A stretch of 64,000 nucleotides of DNA, from contig JAETXT010000005.1 of assembly GCA_019188255.1 (NCBI GenBank), positions 434,001 to 498,000 on the forward strand, written 5' to 3'. The stretch is from Verticillium longisporum. Taxonomy: Eukaryota; Ascomycota; Sordariomycetes; Glomerellales; Plectosphaerellaceae. Both the position numbers and the translations under genes were made by a program. Below the pieces are notes generated by a model. The model did no database searches. It was not told the DNA's origin and saw only the letters and a program-made list of their open reading frames with translations. Each line of letters starts with the position of its first letter. The first letter of the stretch is position 1. This document shows positions 22,538 to 33,308 of this stretch, in pieces.

Positions 22538-22548
22538 CGGCAAACCCG
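22538..22548. promoter_or_regulatory. Candidate site CGGCAAACCCG (kinase/regulator divergent promoter)
   Basis: The minus strand reads CGGGTTTGCCG. It is 220 bp upstream of the kinase start and about 260 bp upstream of the regulator start. Its 14-bp context equals that of the site at 7151. Direct proof of binding is lacking. Confidence 0.45.
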
Positions 22549-22676
22549 GCCCGGCCTCAAAGATAGGCGTAAATCAACTGCCACCCAATGGCGAGCTGAG
22601 GTGCGCGACCGTCGGGTGCCCGAGTCATTCTTATCCGAGCTCATCACCGAGCAATTACACTAAAATGTGGACGACC

Positions 22677-22687
22677 CGGCCGAACCG
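22677..22687. promoter_or_regulatory. Second CGG-N5-CCG site in the same divergent promoter
   Basis: CGGCCGAACCG keeps CGG-N5-CCG spacing. It is a looser match (minus strand CGGTTCGGCCG) to the CGG(G)TTYRCCG consensus. It lies 114 bp upstream of the Zn2Cys6 factor start. It is weaker evidence than the site at 22538. Confidence 0.3.
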
Positions 22688-22800
22688 GAGAGAAAAGAAC
22701 GAAGTCTTTGCAAAACCACCAGCAACTCCTCCGACTTGAGCAGCACGCGATCGTCTTTGCACGTTCACGTTCCCCGCGCAATCCACAATCCTGCCAAGCG

Positions 22801-24911
22801 ATGGCACCTCTTCCACTGGGACCCGGCGATCAGGATGCGTCTGTGATTGGGGCTGTTCCAGAGGCCCAGGCTTCGGTGAAGTCGCGGAAAGCTTGTGGTG
22901 AGGCCGGCCCAAGTTCCATTCCAGGCTCGCAAATGATGCTGACCGAGGCCCATCAGTGAATTGTCGACGTCAGAAGGTTCGCATTGCGATGCTGAAATAA
23001 TCTGTCTTTGCCACGCGGTCTGACCAGATCGGGCAGATGAAATGCAGAATTGACCAGGGTCCATCATGTCGAAGGTGTCTGCGAACCGGCGTGTCTTGTG
23101 TGTTTGTGCCTCGAGCTAATGTATGTGCCCTCCTGAATATCGCCAACACGATACCTCGTGCATTTTTTGATGCGCAGAAGTTTCTCACATGAATGGACGT
23201 GGATGTTAGGCCGCTGCGTACACCGAAGGACACACTCCCGGTGACGCATCTCACCGTAGTGAAAGACCATCACAGCTCAACGAGAGCATACTTCGTCGGC
23301 TACAAAGGCTCGAAGACCATGTGGGGTTAACTGCTCTCGAAGAGAATAGCCTTCACAACGAGACACAAAGCGGTACTATGTTAGAAAGTCCGCAGCCTGA
23401 GGATTCTTCCCTTCGACCACTGCGGCCTGCCATTCAGGTGCTCAAGAATACATGCTCTGCAGGCACCACCTCACCGCTGTGGGAAGAACCACTTATCAAG
23501 CGACTCTGGCTCAGGTGAGTAATCAAAAGTCGTCATCTATGAGAATACTTCATCATAGCACTAATTCAGTTTGCTGCCAGCTTTCACGACACGATGCTTG
23601 GGCTGCACTTTCTCCCCACCAAACAGACCTTCTCATCACCAACGCCCTTGATGCTAGCTGCGATGCTATACTGTTCAAGTATGAGGGGGTCCGATGAGGT
23701 GGTTGTACATGCTGCTGAGTACTTCATTGTCCTGTGCAATGCCATTGCGCAGCTATGCATGCCCTCCAGTGAGATCGGAGAGGTGCCAAAAGACCCAAGC
23801 GCGGCCGAAGAGTGGGCATTTCAGACAATCCTCGGAATCATTCTAGCTGGTCTCCTTCGGGAGGGCGTCAGCAAAGAGACAGGGATATGGATCTCTGTCG
23901 CTTACCGCCTGATTCTTGAGCATTGTCCACCTCATATGGATGAGAAGTCGCTAGAGTGGCAAAGGCTATTTACTGGTCTCCAGGTAAGCCACCTTCGATA
24001 ACGTGGTGTCACGCGTTTGGCAGTGGTAACTCATGAATGTTACAGATTGTAGATCTGGAGCACGCCTCCATTCATCTGTCATGCCCTGTGATCCCAGTCG
24101 TAGCACCATTTCCCTGCCTCCGCATAGCTCAACAAGACCAACTCTACAGGCTGTCACGCATGATGCATACAGGCCTGACCCATTTTACAGGCAGGGGTCT
24201 GCCGACCATCTGGGCTTGCTTCACGAGTGATACTCCGACAACGTCCGACTCATCGTCGCTCAGTGGTGTTGATGCGGCCGTCATCAGGGACTGGGCCCGA
24301 CAGCTTGATGATTGGTTGGTGGAATTTGGTGCTCGAAACGAGGAGGCTGATAACCAGAGCAAGCTCACGTTTCGGCAATACGTCCTCCACCGCCTGTTGG
24401 TTCTCTCAATCTACCTCCCAGCCCGCGGAAGCGACTTGTTCTCCAACACAACACCCAAAGAGCAACACGAGCTTCTAGTCTCCGCTCGGGCGGCTGTCAA
24501 GTTGCAAGTGGCCGACTCGTCTATATGGTCCAACTTTGACCTTGTGATGATCACGTGGGCGGCATTGATCGTGATCCAAGGGGTCGATGGCGGGGTGGGC
24601 GAACCTGATGGTAAGTTAGCACCGCACCTACTCCTTGCGATGCACCATGTTCTGATGAATGCGCGTTAGATCTCGAGAATGTAAGAGTTCACCTAGGAAG
24701 GCTTCGGGAAGCCCACGAACACAATTCCAACCTCCATGGTTTTCTAGCCAATCGCCTAGAAACGAAACTGCAAGGGCTGAGCACGCCTCAGATGGGCGAT
24801 GCCATGAGCTTTGAGCCGGATGGCACCTTTGACACTTCTTGGTACATATTCAACCGGTCTAGTCTCAACGCAGGCTTCGACATGTCCTTTTTGGATGGCC
24901 CTTTGCAATGA
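22801..24911 (+). CDS. Zn2Cys6 transcription factor with fungal-specific TF domain
   Basis: Seven exons (22801-22897, 22957-22976, 23037-23120, 23210-23514, 23581-23983, 24046-24610, 24670-24911) encode 571 residues with no frame break. The binuclear zinc cluster is split by two introns. It reads KACVNCRRQK, then MKCRIDQGPSCRRCLRTGVSC, giving CX2CX6CX7CX2CX6C at about residues 32-61. A short linker with heptad-like leucines follows (ILRRLQRLEDHV). The middle region from about LWLSFHDTMLGLHFLP, with LGIILAGLLREG and TGIWISVAYRLILEH, is a fungal-specific transcription factor domain. One intron (22977-23036) has the less usual donor GTTCGC, but only this joining restores the sixth cluster cysteine and the frame. 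Its place between a sugar kinase and GlcN-6-P deaminase, with shared CGG..CCG sites, suggests a local pathway regulator. Confidence 0.87.
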
Positions 24912-25130
24912 GAAAATTCTTTCTGGACATATGCGGTGTTCTGACTTTCATTGCCGTTGCATGCGCACAAGCGCAAGCTGGACCAAACCCCAACGCAAGT
25001 GCCGTGCTTATCAATCTAGATAAATAATATTGACAAATATCCAGGAACATCCTGAGTAGTAAAACGCCAACTCCTGAATCAAGATATAACCTCTATAGCA
25101 TTCTCGTCTCGCATCTACTGTCCAGAGGGC

Positions 25131-26333
25131 TCAGACTTTAGGCCAAGCCCCGATCCTCGATGACATGCTGTCTGGGGTCAACTCAACCAGGTGATCGTCA
25201 GCCCAAGCCGGGCCTGGTGATTTGAGGTCAGGGATCTGGGGAGGGCTAGCAAGCGACCATGTTCGAAGTCGCAGAGGAAGTTTCTGCTCAAAGCCCCTGC
25301 CAAGTCCAACCTTCTCAATGCTCTTGAAGTACTGCGAGATCAGAACGTCAGAAATGGGCCATGACTATGAATCAGGAGTTCTTACCTTGACAGTCTTAAC
25401 CTGCAGCTCCAATGAAGCGTCCTCATCCGCAACAATCATGGAGTATGGGTGTAGCTGAAGACAAGAAAGAGTCCACATGTGGTTGACACCGCCTTCGACA
25501 GCCTTTTGCAGCGCCACGGCTTTGGATGCGCCGTTGGCAATGATCACAACCTCCTTGGCCTGGAGCATTCGTTCAGCGAACAAGCAGAGGCAGGGGCAAG
25601 ACAGGATTAGCTTACCTCCATGATGGTCTGGACGCCTACTGTCAGCGCCATCTGGGGTACTTTCGAAATGTCGCCGTCGAAGAAACGCGCATTGGCGCGG
25701 ATAGTATCCATGGCCAATGTCTTGACCCTCGTGCGAGACGCCAGACTGGATCCAGGTTCGTTGAAAGCAATATGCCCATCGGGACCTACACCGCCGAAGA
25801 ACAGCTCGATACCGCCGACTTCCTTTATCTTGGCCTCGTATTGTGTGCACTCCTCATCCAGGTTTGGCGCATTGCCGTTGAGGATGTGTACGTTTGCAGG
25901 CTTGATGTTCACATGGGAGAAGAAGTTTTTGAACATGTAGCTATGGTATGACTCGGGATGGTCCTCAGGAATACCAATGTACTCATCCTATGAAGGACGA
26001 TTATTAACAAGGATGGGGGGCGCTGGCTGGGTTCGGACGCACCATGTTGAATGTGATAACATTCTCGAAAGAGATGCGGCCGGCTTTATATTCTGATACC
26101 AATATCTCATATACTACTGTCGGGCTGCTTCCTGTGGGAAGGCCAAGGACGAAAGGCTTCTCTGGGGTGGGTTCGAACGTTCGAATGCGATCTACGTCCG
26201 GCAGTCAGATACTGCTGAAGGCTCGTCATGGAAATGGCAAGACGGAAGGTAGAAAGACCATGTGCATACCCAATATGTACCCCGCGACGTAGGCAGAAGA
26301 GGAGCTATCGTGTGGCCTGACAATGAGTCTCAT
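25131..26333 (-). CDS. Glucosamine-6-phosphate deaminase
   Basis: Five exons (26333-26270, 26191-26043, 25987-25616, 25559-25386, 25331-25131) give an unbroken 319-residue protein. It catalyses GlcN-6-P + H2O to fructose-6-phosphate + NH4+, the last step of amino-sugar catabolism, in the cytosol. Family marks are the start [32 protein letters not shown], and [21 protein letters not shown] with the acidic catalytic Asp. [17 protein letters not shown] carries the Asp/His/Glu active-site set, followed by [15 protein letters not shown] and the NGASKA loop. The length is close to other fungal and bacterial NagB proteins. It converges on the Zn2Cys6 factor gene, with 219 bp between their stop codons. 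Its promoter carries three CGG(G)TTYRCCG sites. Fungal NAG clusters also contain a deacetylase; none is seen here. Confidence 0.94.
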
Positions 26334-26957
26334 TTTGAACCGTGGGTGTATGTGAAAATGATGAAGGTGTTGTGATTTCAGAACTCAGGTGGTCAAGTTT
26401 CCAGATTTGTAGCGAAATCAAGGTCCAGGGGAAGACCTCCTTTGTGCCATAATTGCCAATCTATATGTTCCAGCACTGTCAAACAAGCCGAGCCTGTAAG
26501 TGACGTTACTATCGCCCCTCAAGCCTACTTGCCGTCGTGCCGACATCGCCATGGTGCCCGGGTTCGCCGGGTTCGCCGGCCCCTCACAGGAGTCGGTCCC
26601 GGTTCACCGGGTATCTGAATCGCTAAAACAGCGATCAGCTAACGATCAACGATCAAGATTCATGACATGGAGAAACTAGAAGAACCACGAGGGCACCCTC
26701 TCGACAGGGGAGACCAACATCGCTATTGGGTACTTCCCCAGATTCCGGGCGAACCGACAGCTTGGCCAGGGGGTGATGCGCCAAATCCTCGGGATGTTTC
26801 GGTGGACACGGTGGGCTACGGTACGTTTCAATACAGCGGTGGTACGCCGATCATACACTACATATTGGACGATGAACAACAATTTATTTTGATGCTGCAC
26901 TGCACAATAGCACGCAGAGCGTAGGGCGCCTCAACTGCCGAACACAAGCCATGATAG
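26334..26957. other. Deaminase promoter region
   Basis: About 620 bp between the deaminase start and the 3' end of the next gene. Apart from the CGG(G)TTYRCCG cluster at 26559-26609 nothing specific was recognised. The short open frames here overlap on both strands and look incidental. Confidence 0.5.
26559..26609. promoter_or_regulatory. Cluster of three CGG(G)TTYRCCG sites upstream of GlcN-6-P deaminase
   Basis: Two overlapping copies of CGGGTTCGCCG (26559-26569 and 26568-26578) form a small tandem repeat. CGGTTCACCG follows at 26600-26609. They lie 226-276 bp upstream of the deaminase start. The same pattern occurs in the promoters of the kinase/regulator pair and the permease/secreted-protein pair. 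It is the densest site group in the window. Confidence 0.5.
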
Positions 26958-27893
26958 CTACACAGGGTTCAACACGACCCAGAGCGTCTCGTTAGCAATC
27001 TCCAAGCGGGGAAATCCCGAGCCCAATATCTCGAGCTTCGCAAATGGCCCCTCCAAAGCCGCCAGCTGCTCCTCCACTGTCTTGGCTTCATTCCCATCTC
27101 CCGAACGAGGAGCCAGGATTGCACGAACCGACGTGCCCTTTAGTTCCTCCAATTCAACTGTCGTCACGATGGCCGCGTCCAACCCCCTAGCATGGAACCA
27201 GTCCTTATTCGCGACAGCAAGGTACGCAGCGGCTCTGTCCCTCTGTGATGCCGGCTTTTTCGACGCTGCGGCGAGAGCCGATCCGGGCATCGACAGGGCG
27301 GCACCGACGACGCTGAAGGCCGCGGACAGCGGGATGGAGATGGCACCGCCGACGGCACCGACCGTGGCACCGACAAAATTTCCGCGCCGGGCCTGCTTGG
27401 TGATGTCCCGGCCGACGTTCTTGGCGTGGGCATAGACGCCTTTGAAGCTGTTGGTGGTGCCCTTGCCGAGCTGCCTGGCTACGTCGCCGGCGTGGCTCAG
27501 GGCGCGATCCGAAACCTTGGCCGCGAGGAAAGCAGATAGCGTGTCGAGGAATGAGAACCAGGACTCCGACGGGATACCGCGCGCCAGGAGGCTCGGCGCA
27601 TAGGCCTGGAGGAAAGGCGACGCCGGCTCCGGGCTCTGCTGCGGGATGACGATGAACTGCCTTAGAGCTGAGCTTGGCGCGTACGATGGTGGCGCGGGGA
27701 AATTGAATGGCCTTTCAGCGGTTGGACCCTGGTCTGACTGCTGAGGGGGTTTTCCCTGTTCGGCCTGAGGGGTGACAGCGGGAGTGGTGGTGTCCTGGCT
27801 TGGGCCACCTGACTCGTAGGTTGGGGGAGGTGGTTCGTAACCTGCTTCGCCGCCGTCTAGGGGCTCGCTCTTCTCTGGTGCCTTTTTCGACAT
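26958..27893 (-). CDS. Conserved fungal protein, Pro-rich N-terminus, unknown function
   Basis: A single exon encodes 311 residues. Residues 1-80 are disordered and rich in Pro, Glu and Gln (GYEPPPPTYESGG), with PPxY-like motifs that could bind WW domains. A conserved-looking core follows (FLQAYAPSLLARGIPSESWFSFLDTLSAFLAAKVSDRAL). Then comes a Gly/Ala-rich, membrane-inserting-like stretch (GNFVGATVGAVGGAISIPLSAAFSVVGAALSMPGSALAAA). The C-terminal 90 residues look like a small alpha/beta fold. I recognise the style as a widespread fungal hypothetical family but know no function. The frame has strong codon character and no break. Nothing ties it to the neighbouring amino-sugar genes. Confidence 0.75.
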   Translation of the reverse strand: MSKKAPEKSEPLDGGEAGYEPPPPTYESGGPSQDTTTPAVTPQAEQGKPPQQSDQGPTAERPFNFPAPPSYAPSSALRQFIVIPQQSPEPASPFLQAYAPSLLARGIPSESWFSFLDTLSAFLAAKVSDRALSHAGDVARQLGKGTTNSFKGVYAHAKNVGRDITKQARRGNFVGATVGAVGGAISIPLSAAFSVVGAALSMPGSALAAASKKPASQRDRAAAYLAVANKDWFHARGLDAAIVTTVELEELKGTSVRAILAPRSGDGNEAKTVEEQLAALEGPFAKLEILGSGFPRLEIANETLWVVLNPV

Positions 27894-29251
27894 TGTTTAG
27901 GAGGTGGTGTTTTCTCTTGATCAGTGAAGACGAAAGATTCTTCCAACCCTGTCGCCAGGTCTCGATATTTGGAGGATGTTCGTCTTCATAAGGCTGGATC
28001 GGAACTTCGGCACCGTCGTCAGCCTGTCAGCACTATTGTCCGCGCGCCCCATTTTGGAACCAACTCTCACCGCGTGCTAAGCCCCATCGTCATCGCGTTC
28101 GGATTCGGTTCCGACAAGGTTTGGCTTGAGAGACCTAAAAGTACGGCATGGCTTGAGCCTGCGGCTTTCGTAAACAGAGAAGCGGACAGAGCCTCAAATG
28201 GACCCTAACTCATTGCGACATTAAGGAACGCAATGGGGGAGAGGTGTTAGTGCATCTACATGGTGATTCATGTAGTGATTGTATATATATAGCAGCAGAT
28301 GATGATAATGTTCATTCACGTGAACGCGATCTCTTTCTGTCACTTGTCCAAGCGTATGTCTGGCTCCATCCTCTGTGGTCAGCAGCGGTGACTCCCTTTA
28401 CACCCATTGAACGTCCATACATCATGGAACAAATGTCATGGTGGTTGCATGCTACGCAGCAGCATCGTTCCCTAACGACGAGCACGCATTCAAACACATC
28501 ATCTGCCAGCCTCGTCGCAAAGCATTCAAAAGAGCCGAGGCCACCTGTGATGCTATGAAACATTTTTCGCATGATTCGCTAATGGTACAGTTGTTGAATG
28601 CTGCTTTCCCGAGCCGTTGCAACAACATGTCACCCATGAAAGTTGATCTGACTCACTCTGCCCCGTCAATGCTGGAAGAGGTATAAAAAATGGCATCACA
28701 ATCAATTTGTCTGTTCATGCCCCCTGGTAGCTGGAATCTTGGCTGTCAAATAGAGTCGGTTCCATTTTGATCATCTATCGAGTTTGAGCCGTGCGCTGCA
28801 AGGTCTATGAGACCCAGGCTGTTAAGTTGAATAGGTCGCTGCCTGCTGGTTGATTTCTGCGCCTTCCTGAACTCCGCCTACTACAGAAATTTCCAGTTGC
28901 TTCTTCTCTTCTTCTCCTTCTCTTCTTCAGGAACACACGCCCAGGCATTTTATGAGAGTCGCAATTCCTGCAATCTGCGAAGAACTCAGATCCCTCCGCT
29001 CACTGTGTTCCTCACTAGATCCGACGTGGTCCAGTCATTTTTCTTTCACATTTCGGTAGATTAGTCTGAGATACGAGTCCATCGGTACAGTTGTCGGAAT
29101 TTCTGCTCCTGATAGTTACCACTTCCTCAAGGTTGTGGTTCTTCCTCATCGGTTCGCCGGTTGAGATCTTATCGGGAGTAGATCTGTCGTTTCGGTCCGT
29201 TGGACGAGTTGATCAGTGGAAATTGGTGTTGGAACCTCGCAAACATTCGCC
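27894..29251. other. Intergenic, probable divergent promoter
   Basis: About 1.36 kb between the starts of the Pro-rich protein and the helicase. A CT-rich stretch (CTTCTTCTCTTCTTCTCC near 28.9 kb) is typical of fungal promoters. A CGGTTCGCCG site lies at 29150-29159. No gene was recognised. Confidence 0.5.
29150..29159. promoter_or_regulatory. CGGTTCGCCG site upstream of the helicase gene
   Basis: This is an exact match to the CGG(G)TTYRCCG pattern, 93 bp upstream of the helicase start codon. It may mean the helicase belongs to the same regulon, or it may be a chance occurrence. Listed with low confidence. Confidence 0.28.
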
Positions 29252-32200
29252 ATGTCTCAATCATCGACTGGCGCCCCCCAGGCCAATTCCGTCAAGGTCA
29301 GCTACACTCACGCCTCAAAGGACTGTGCCATTATCGACAATGACCCGAGTAAACCGATTATCATCAATGGCATTTCAGCCCTCGAGGGCGAACAACTTTG
29401 CTCTGCGCGATTCATCGTGAGGAGATCATCAAACTTTGACTCCTTCATTGGAATTCAGCTCGGTTTCCTCTTGAGCACAGATCTCAACGAGCAAAGCGGC
29501 TTTGGCATTTGTCAACATGGTAAGCTCCACCCGTCCACTAAGCTGTCAAGAACCATTGTTTAACCTTCTCTTTCTGCTCTGCAGTCGACATGAACCAAAA
29601 GAGCGGTGTCGTTGTGCCAACCAATAGGCACGTTATCGTTATCAAGTTCCCTCGCGGTCACTTCACCTATACTGTCCAGCCATCGTTGCCTGAGGTCCTG
29701 GCTTGCTTCCCGGGCTCGACAGCTTCAAAATTCTGCCAGATATCCGTTCAGTTCACAGACAACGCCCAGGCCACAATCCATGGTTACGGCGTGCCTTTCA
29801 CCAACGTTTCGAACACCACGGTCGAGGGATGGATCAATCGGCACGAGTCGTTTATCAATGGCATGACCTTGCCGGAATTCTTGCACCAGACCAGGTTTTC
29901 CTTTACCGTCGCTACTGCCGTCAACGATGTCCAGGCCATGATGGACATCAACAAGCTGCCACCGCCGTTCGAATACCCTTATGGCACCGACCACGAGTGG
30001 CACCGAGAACGCTACGAAGAACAGTCCCGCAATCTCAAAGGAGAAAAAGCGTATATCTCAAGTCGGTTGTAAGCCCAATTTCTCCCATCCCCATATCCTC
30101 AACCAAAGCACGGCATATTAATAACATGATGTCAATAGTTTCAAAGACGACAACAGTCACCTCACGGCGATGACACAGTCTGTCGTCCAAGACGTTATCT
30201 GGCTCGACCAGGCCGCCGAAGAGATCAGTCGAACTCCTGGCCCGGTCTATTTTGTCCCCTTCGACCCATCTATTGTCCCCGCCGATGAGAAGAAGTTTTA
30301 TATCATCGTCCCGCTTACTCAAGAATTCCGGGATGCGTATGCTTCTGCTTGGCGCCGCCTCGCCAAGAAGCTTACGCTCCAAGTTCTTCTCTTCAGGCAT
30401 ACGGACGACAAAGATCCCGCGATCTGGTAATACCGCCCTTCTTGATCATTGTGATCATTACTGACAAACCCAGGGACTGCGAAATCACCGAAGCGCCGCA
30501 GAGAATAAACATTCTGACAGATCATCCGACGGCCTTGCACGAGGTGGTCCTGAAGACGCGCCGACCCGACAGCAGTGAGGAGTGTGGTGACGATTATAAC
30601 GTCAACATATTTGCTGGCCGCTCGCAAGCCGATGCCGCTTTAAAGGAAGGAGCCGAGAAATAGAACATCGCGGCTCTTCGCTTTGATCCCGGGCTCACCG
30701 ACTGCAAAAGAAAGGTGGTCGGACTAAAGGCCTTCGAACCTATGGCCGAGTCTACGAACGCGGTCGTCTCTGGGAGTAAAGAGGAGACGGCAGACAAGAT
30801 GAGCCTGCACCGAGCAGTGATGCGCGGCACTGGCTTCTGGGACTGGATGAGAGGCATTGATCCCGCCACCAACATTACCTCAGGGCTGGCAGCCATGCCC
30901 CTGAAACGACAACCATTGCCAAAACTGCGCGAGCTTCCTGTCGTCAACTTTCTGGACATTGGTGACGTCGATTATGTAAATGCGTTGCTTCACGAGGCCC
31001 TTCCCAAAGACAGAGTTCGCTTCAAGGGCTACCTGAGCCATCGCCCTCTCGGACTTGGTATGATGACTGCTGTGAGTCATCTTCACCAAAATCTGTGGCA
31101 CAGTTGATGCTAATTGCGTTCAGGGACCTGGCTTTGGCAAGACTACAGCCATCGCTACTGCAACACTGTGCATGCAGGCCAAACTGTACCGAATCTTCTG
31201 TTCTGGACCAACAAACGTGGCCGTCGACAATTTCGCCGACCGCCTCGATCAGACAACAAGCAGTGTTTGCAAGCGCTACAATACCGGCAAACAACAAGAA
31301 GATCCGACTCGTATGCGACACAGGCTAGTGGTCCGCGCATTCAGGATGCAAGACGAGTTTGCCGCCGTCATGCACCTCCTTCGTTATCCAATCTCCGAGA
31401 GCGACGGTCCGCGAATACCCATCGCAAAGACCTCAAGATGGCGATTCAACCTCTCGATCTCGTCTTGGTTGCTAGCTGTGCTCGGCTCGCGGGCGGTCGG
31501 TGTCAGGGAACTCACACCTGACGATAGCGAGGGATTGTTCATACTGCGAGCATGCATCGAAGAAAGGCCACAGTACTCTAACCTTCTCGCCGTTGCCAAG
31601 GGTGAAATAGGCTGGGATGAGTACGTCCTCTCGGGCGTTTTGCAGAAGGACGCCGTGCATGCTCTTCTAAAGGCCATCATCGAAGCGGCCGATATCGTTT
31701 GCGCAACCCCGTCCATGGCTGCCGAGGACGTCTATAGGGAATGGAGGACAAGTGTGGCACGTGGAATCGCCATCGATGAAGCGGCAAACATGACCCGCGC
31801 CGATCTCGCCTGTGTCTGGGGCAACTCTCTACTTCCTTGCTTCCTCGCTGGCGACGAAAAACAGCTCCCTCCCGCCGTCATGACGGGTGACGAACAGGAC
31901 TCGGAGGGCAATCTTATACACAGATTCGTTGCCGACGGCAAACTGTCAGCGCTCGAGTACCTCATGGGAACCGGCCTGCCCGTCTACCGTCTCAAGACCC
32001 AGCTGCGCATGGGATGCGGCTTATTTGACATGGTCGCGAAGGAGATTTACCCCGAGGTCCCCTTTACTTACGATACGTGCTGCAATGTCAATCTCGACAA
32101 GTTTGCTGTTGGCCGGGACCTCGAGTCGTATGCTCGAGCAAAGTATCCCAACCTTGTTCCTGCTCCGTCTGGCACCCTTCAACCTATTTTTGTACATTGC

Positions 32201-32839
32201 GAAGGGTCCTCGGTCTTTGTCGACAAGATTACCGGGTCAAAGTATAGCAGGGATCAGATCAAGATCGCCCTAGACTTTGCCGTCGACCTCCTCAAGTTCC
32301 GACCCGGCATCACGTCTTCCAATCTCGTGCTCCTGACACCCTACGTCAGCAACGTCGCCCTCATCGCCACCATGCGCAAGTCGCGAGAGTATGCGGCATC
32401 GCTCATCAATACGCCCCCAGCATCAACCATTGAAGGATTCCAGGGCCAGGAGGGAGATATTGTTCTTGTGGTCATGAGCACGAACCGGCAGTCGGGGCCC
32501 GGCTTTGTTTACGAGGGGGCGCGTCTTAATCTCCTCTTGACGCGCCAGAGGTCCGGCCTGGTCATCTTTGGTGACCTGACAATTGCCGTCCCGGCTGCCA
32601 TAGTGGCAGCAGGGCCCGGTGCCCCACCGACCGAGGACAACGGCAACGACAAGAAGGGCAAGGGCAAAAGCAAGGGCAAAAGCAAGGGCAAGGGCAAGGA
32701 TGATCTCCCCATACGGGTGTATCACTCCGATGGGAGTGTTGGCTTCACCAAGGCGACTGTGTTGCGTAATGTTTTTAGAGCCATGAGCGCGGCGGGGCGG
32801 TTTGTCATAATCAAGGCTACGAAGTTGGAGAAGGCATAG
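29252..32839 (+). pseudogene. UPF1-like SF1 helicase gene with an in-frame amber codon
   Basis: Splicing at four introns (within about 29520-29585, 30070-30140, 30427-30473 and 31072-31124) gives about 1,110 codons. The first 590 or so residues form a region with no domain I recognise. The C-terminal half is a superfamily 1B helicase. It has Walker A GPGFGKTT with flanking intron, motif II AIDEAANM (DEAA as in UPF1), motif III LAGDEKQLPPAV, motif V TIEGFQGQEGDIVLVV and motif VI NLLLTRQRSGLVIFGD. A Lys/Gly repeat (KGKGKSKGKSKGKGK) precedes the C-terminus. A TAG at 30661-30663 interrupts the otherwise continuous frame. Coding character is equally good on both sides, and no intron can remove it. 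It is one C-to-T transition from CAG. The truncated product would lack the whole ATPase. I call it a pseudogene or a readthrough case, not certain which. Confidence 0.75.
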
Positions 32840-33308
32840 GCTGTACGGTTTAGCTATGTTCGTTTAAGGGTTGGAATTCGTTGTATAACTCATTTGCAAG
32901 CACCATCAACACGGCAATCAGTGAAACTTCCTTCTTCAGGACCACATGTCAGTCTGCATGAAAAGGGAATGAAGTATGATCTGATCATAGATTTCTTAGC
33001 AGGTCAATGTTGGATGGTATCCCAAGTCGGGGTTCTCCCTATCATGGAGCTCAACACAGTAGAAGACATCATTTCATATGGCCAAACAACAGACAGCATT
33101 GCATTGCACGGAGGATCTCAGGGTGTGTTCCACTTGTTTATGAGTAGTATATGGAGAATTGAATTAAACAGCCCTTGCACAGCGAAGGCTTGGGTCACCA
33201 GAAGAATCTCTCACTCTCCACCTAGATATGTATTGTGTTCAGCTTGACGAAAGCTACGCCCGAGTGCCGGAGCACGACACGACGAAGTAGAAGACAGCGA
33301 CAAGTCGC
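32840..33308. other. Intergenic, convergent 3' flanks
   Basis: About 470 bp between the 3' ends of the helicase and pectate lyase genes. Nothing beyond short incidental open frames was seen. Confidence 0.5.
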
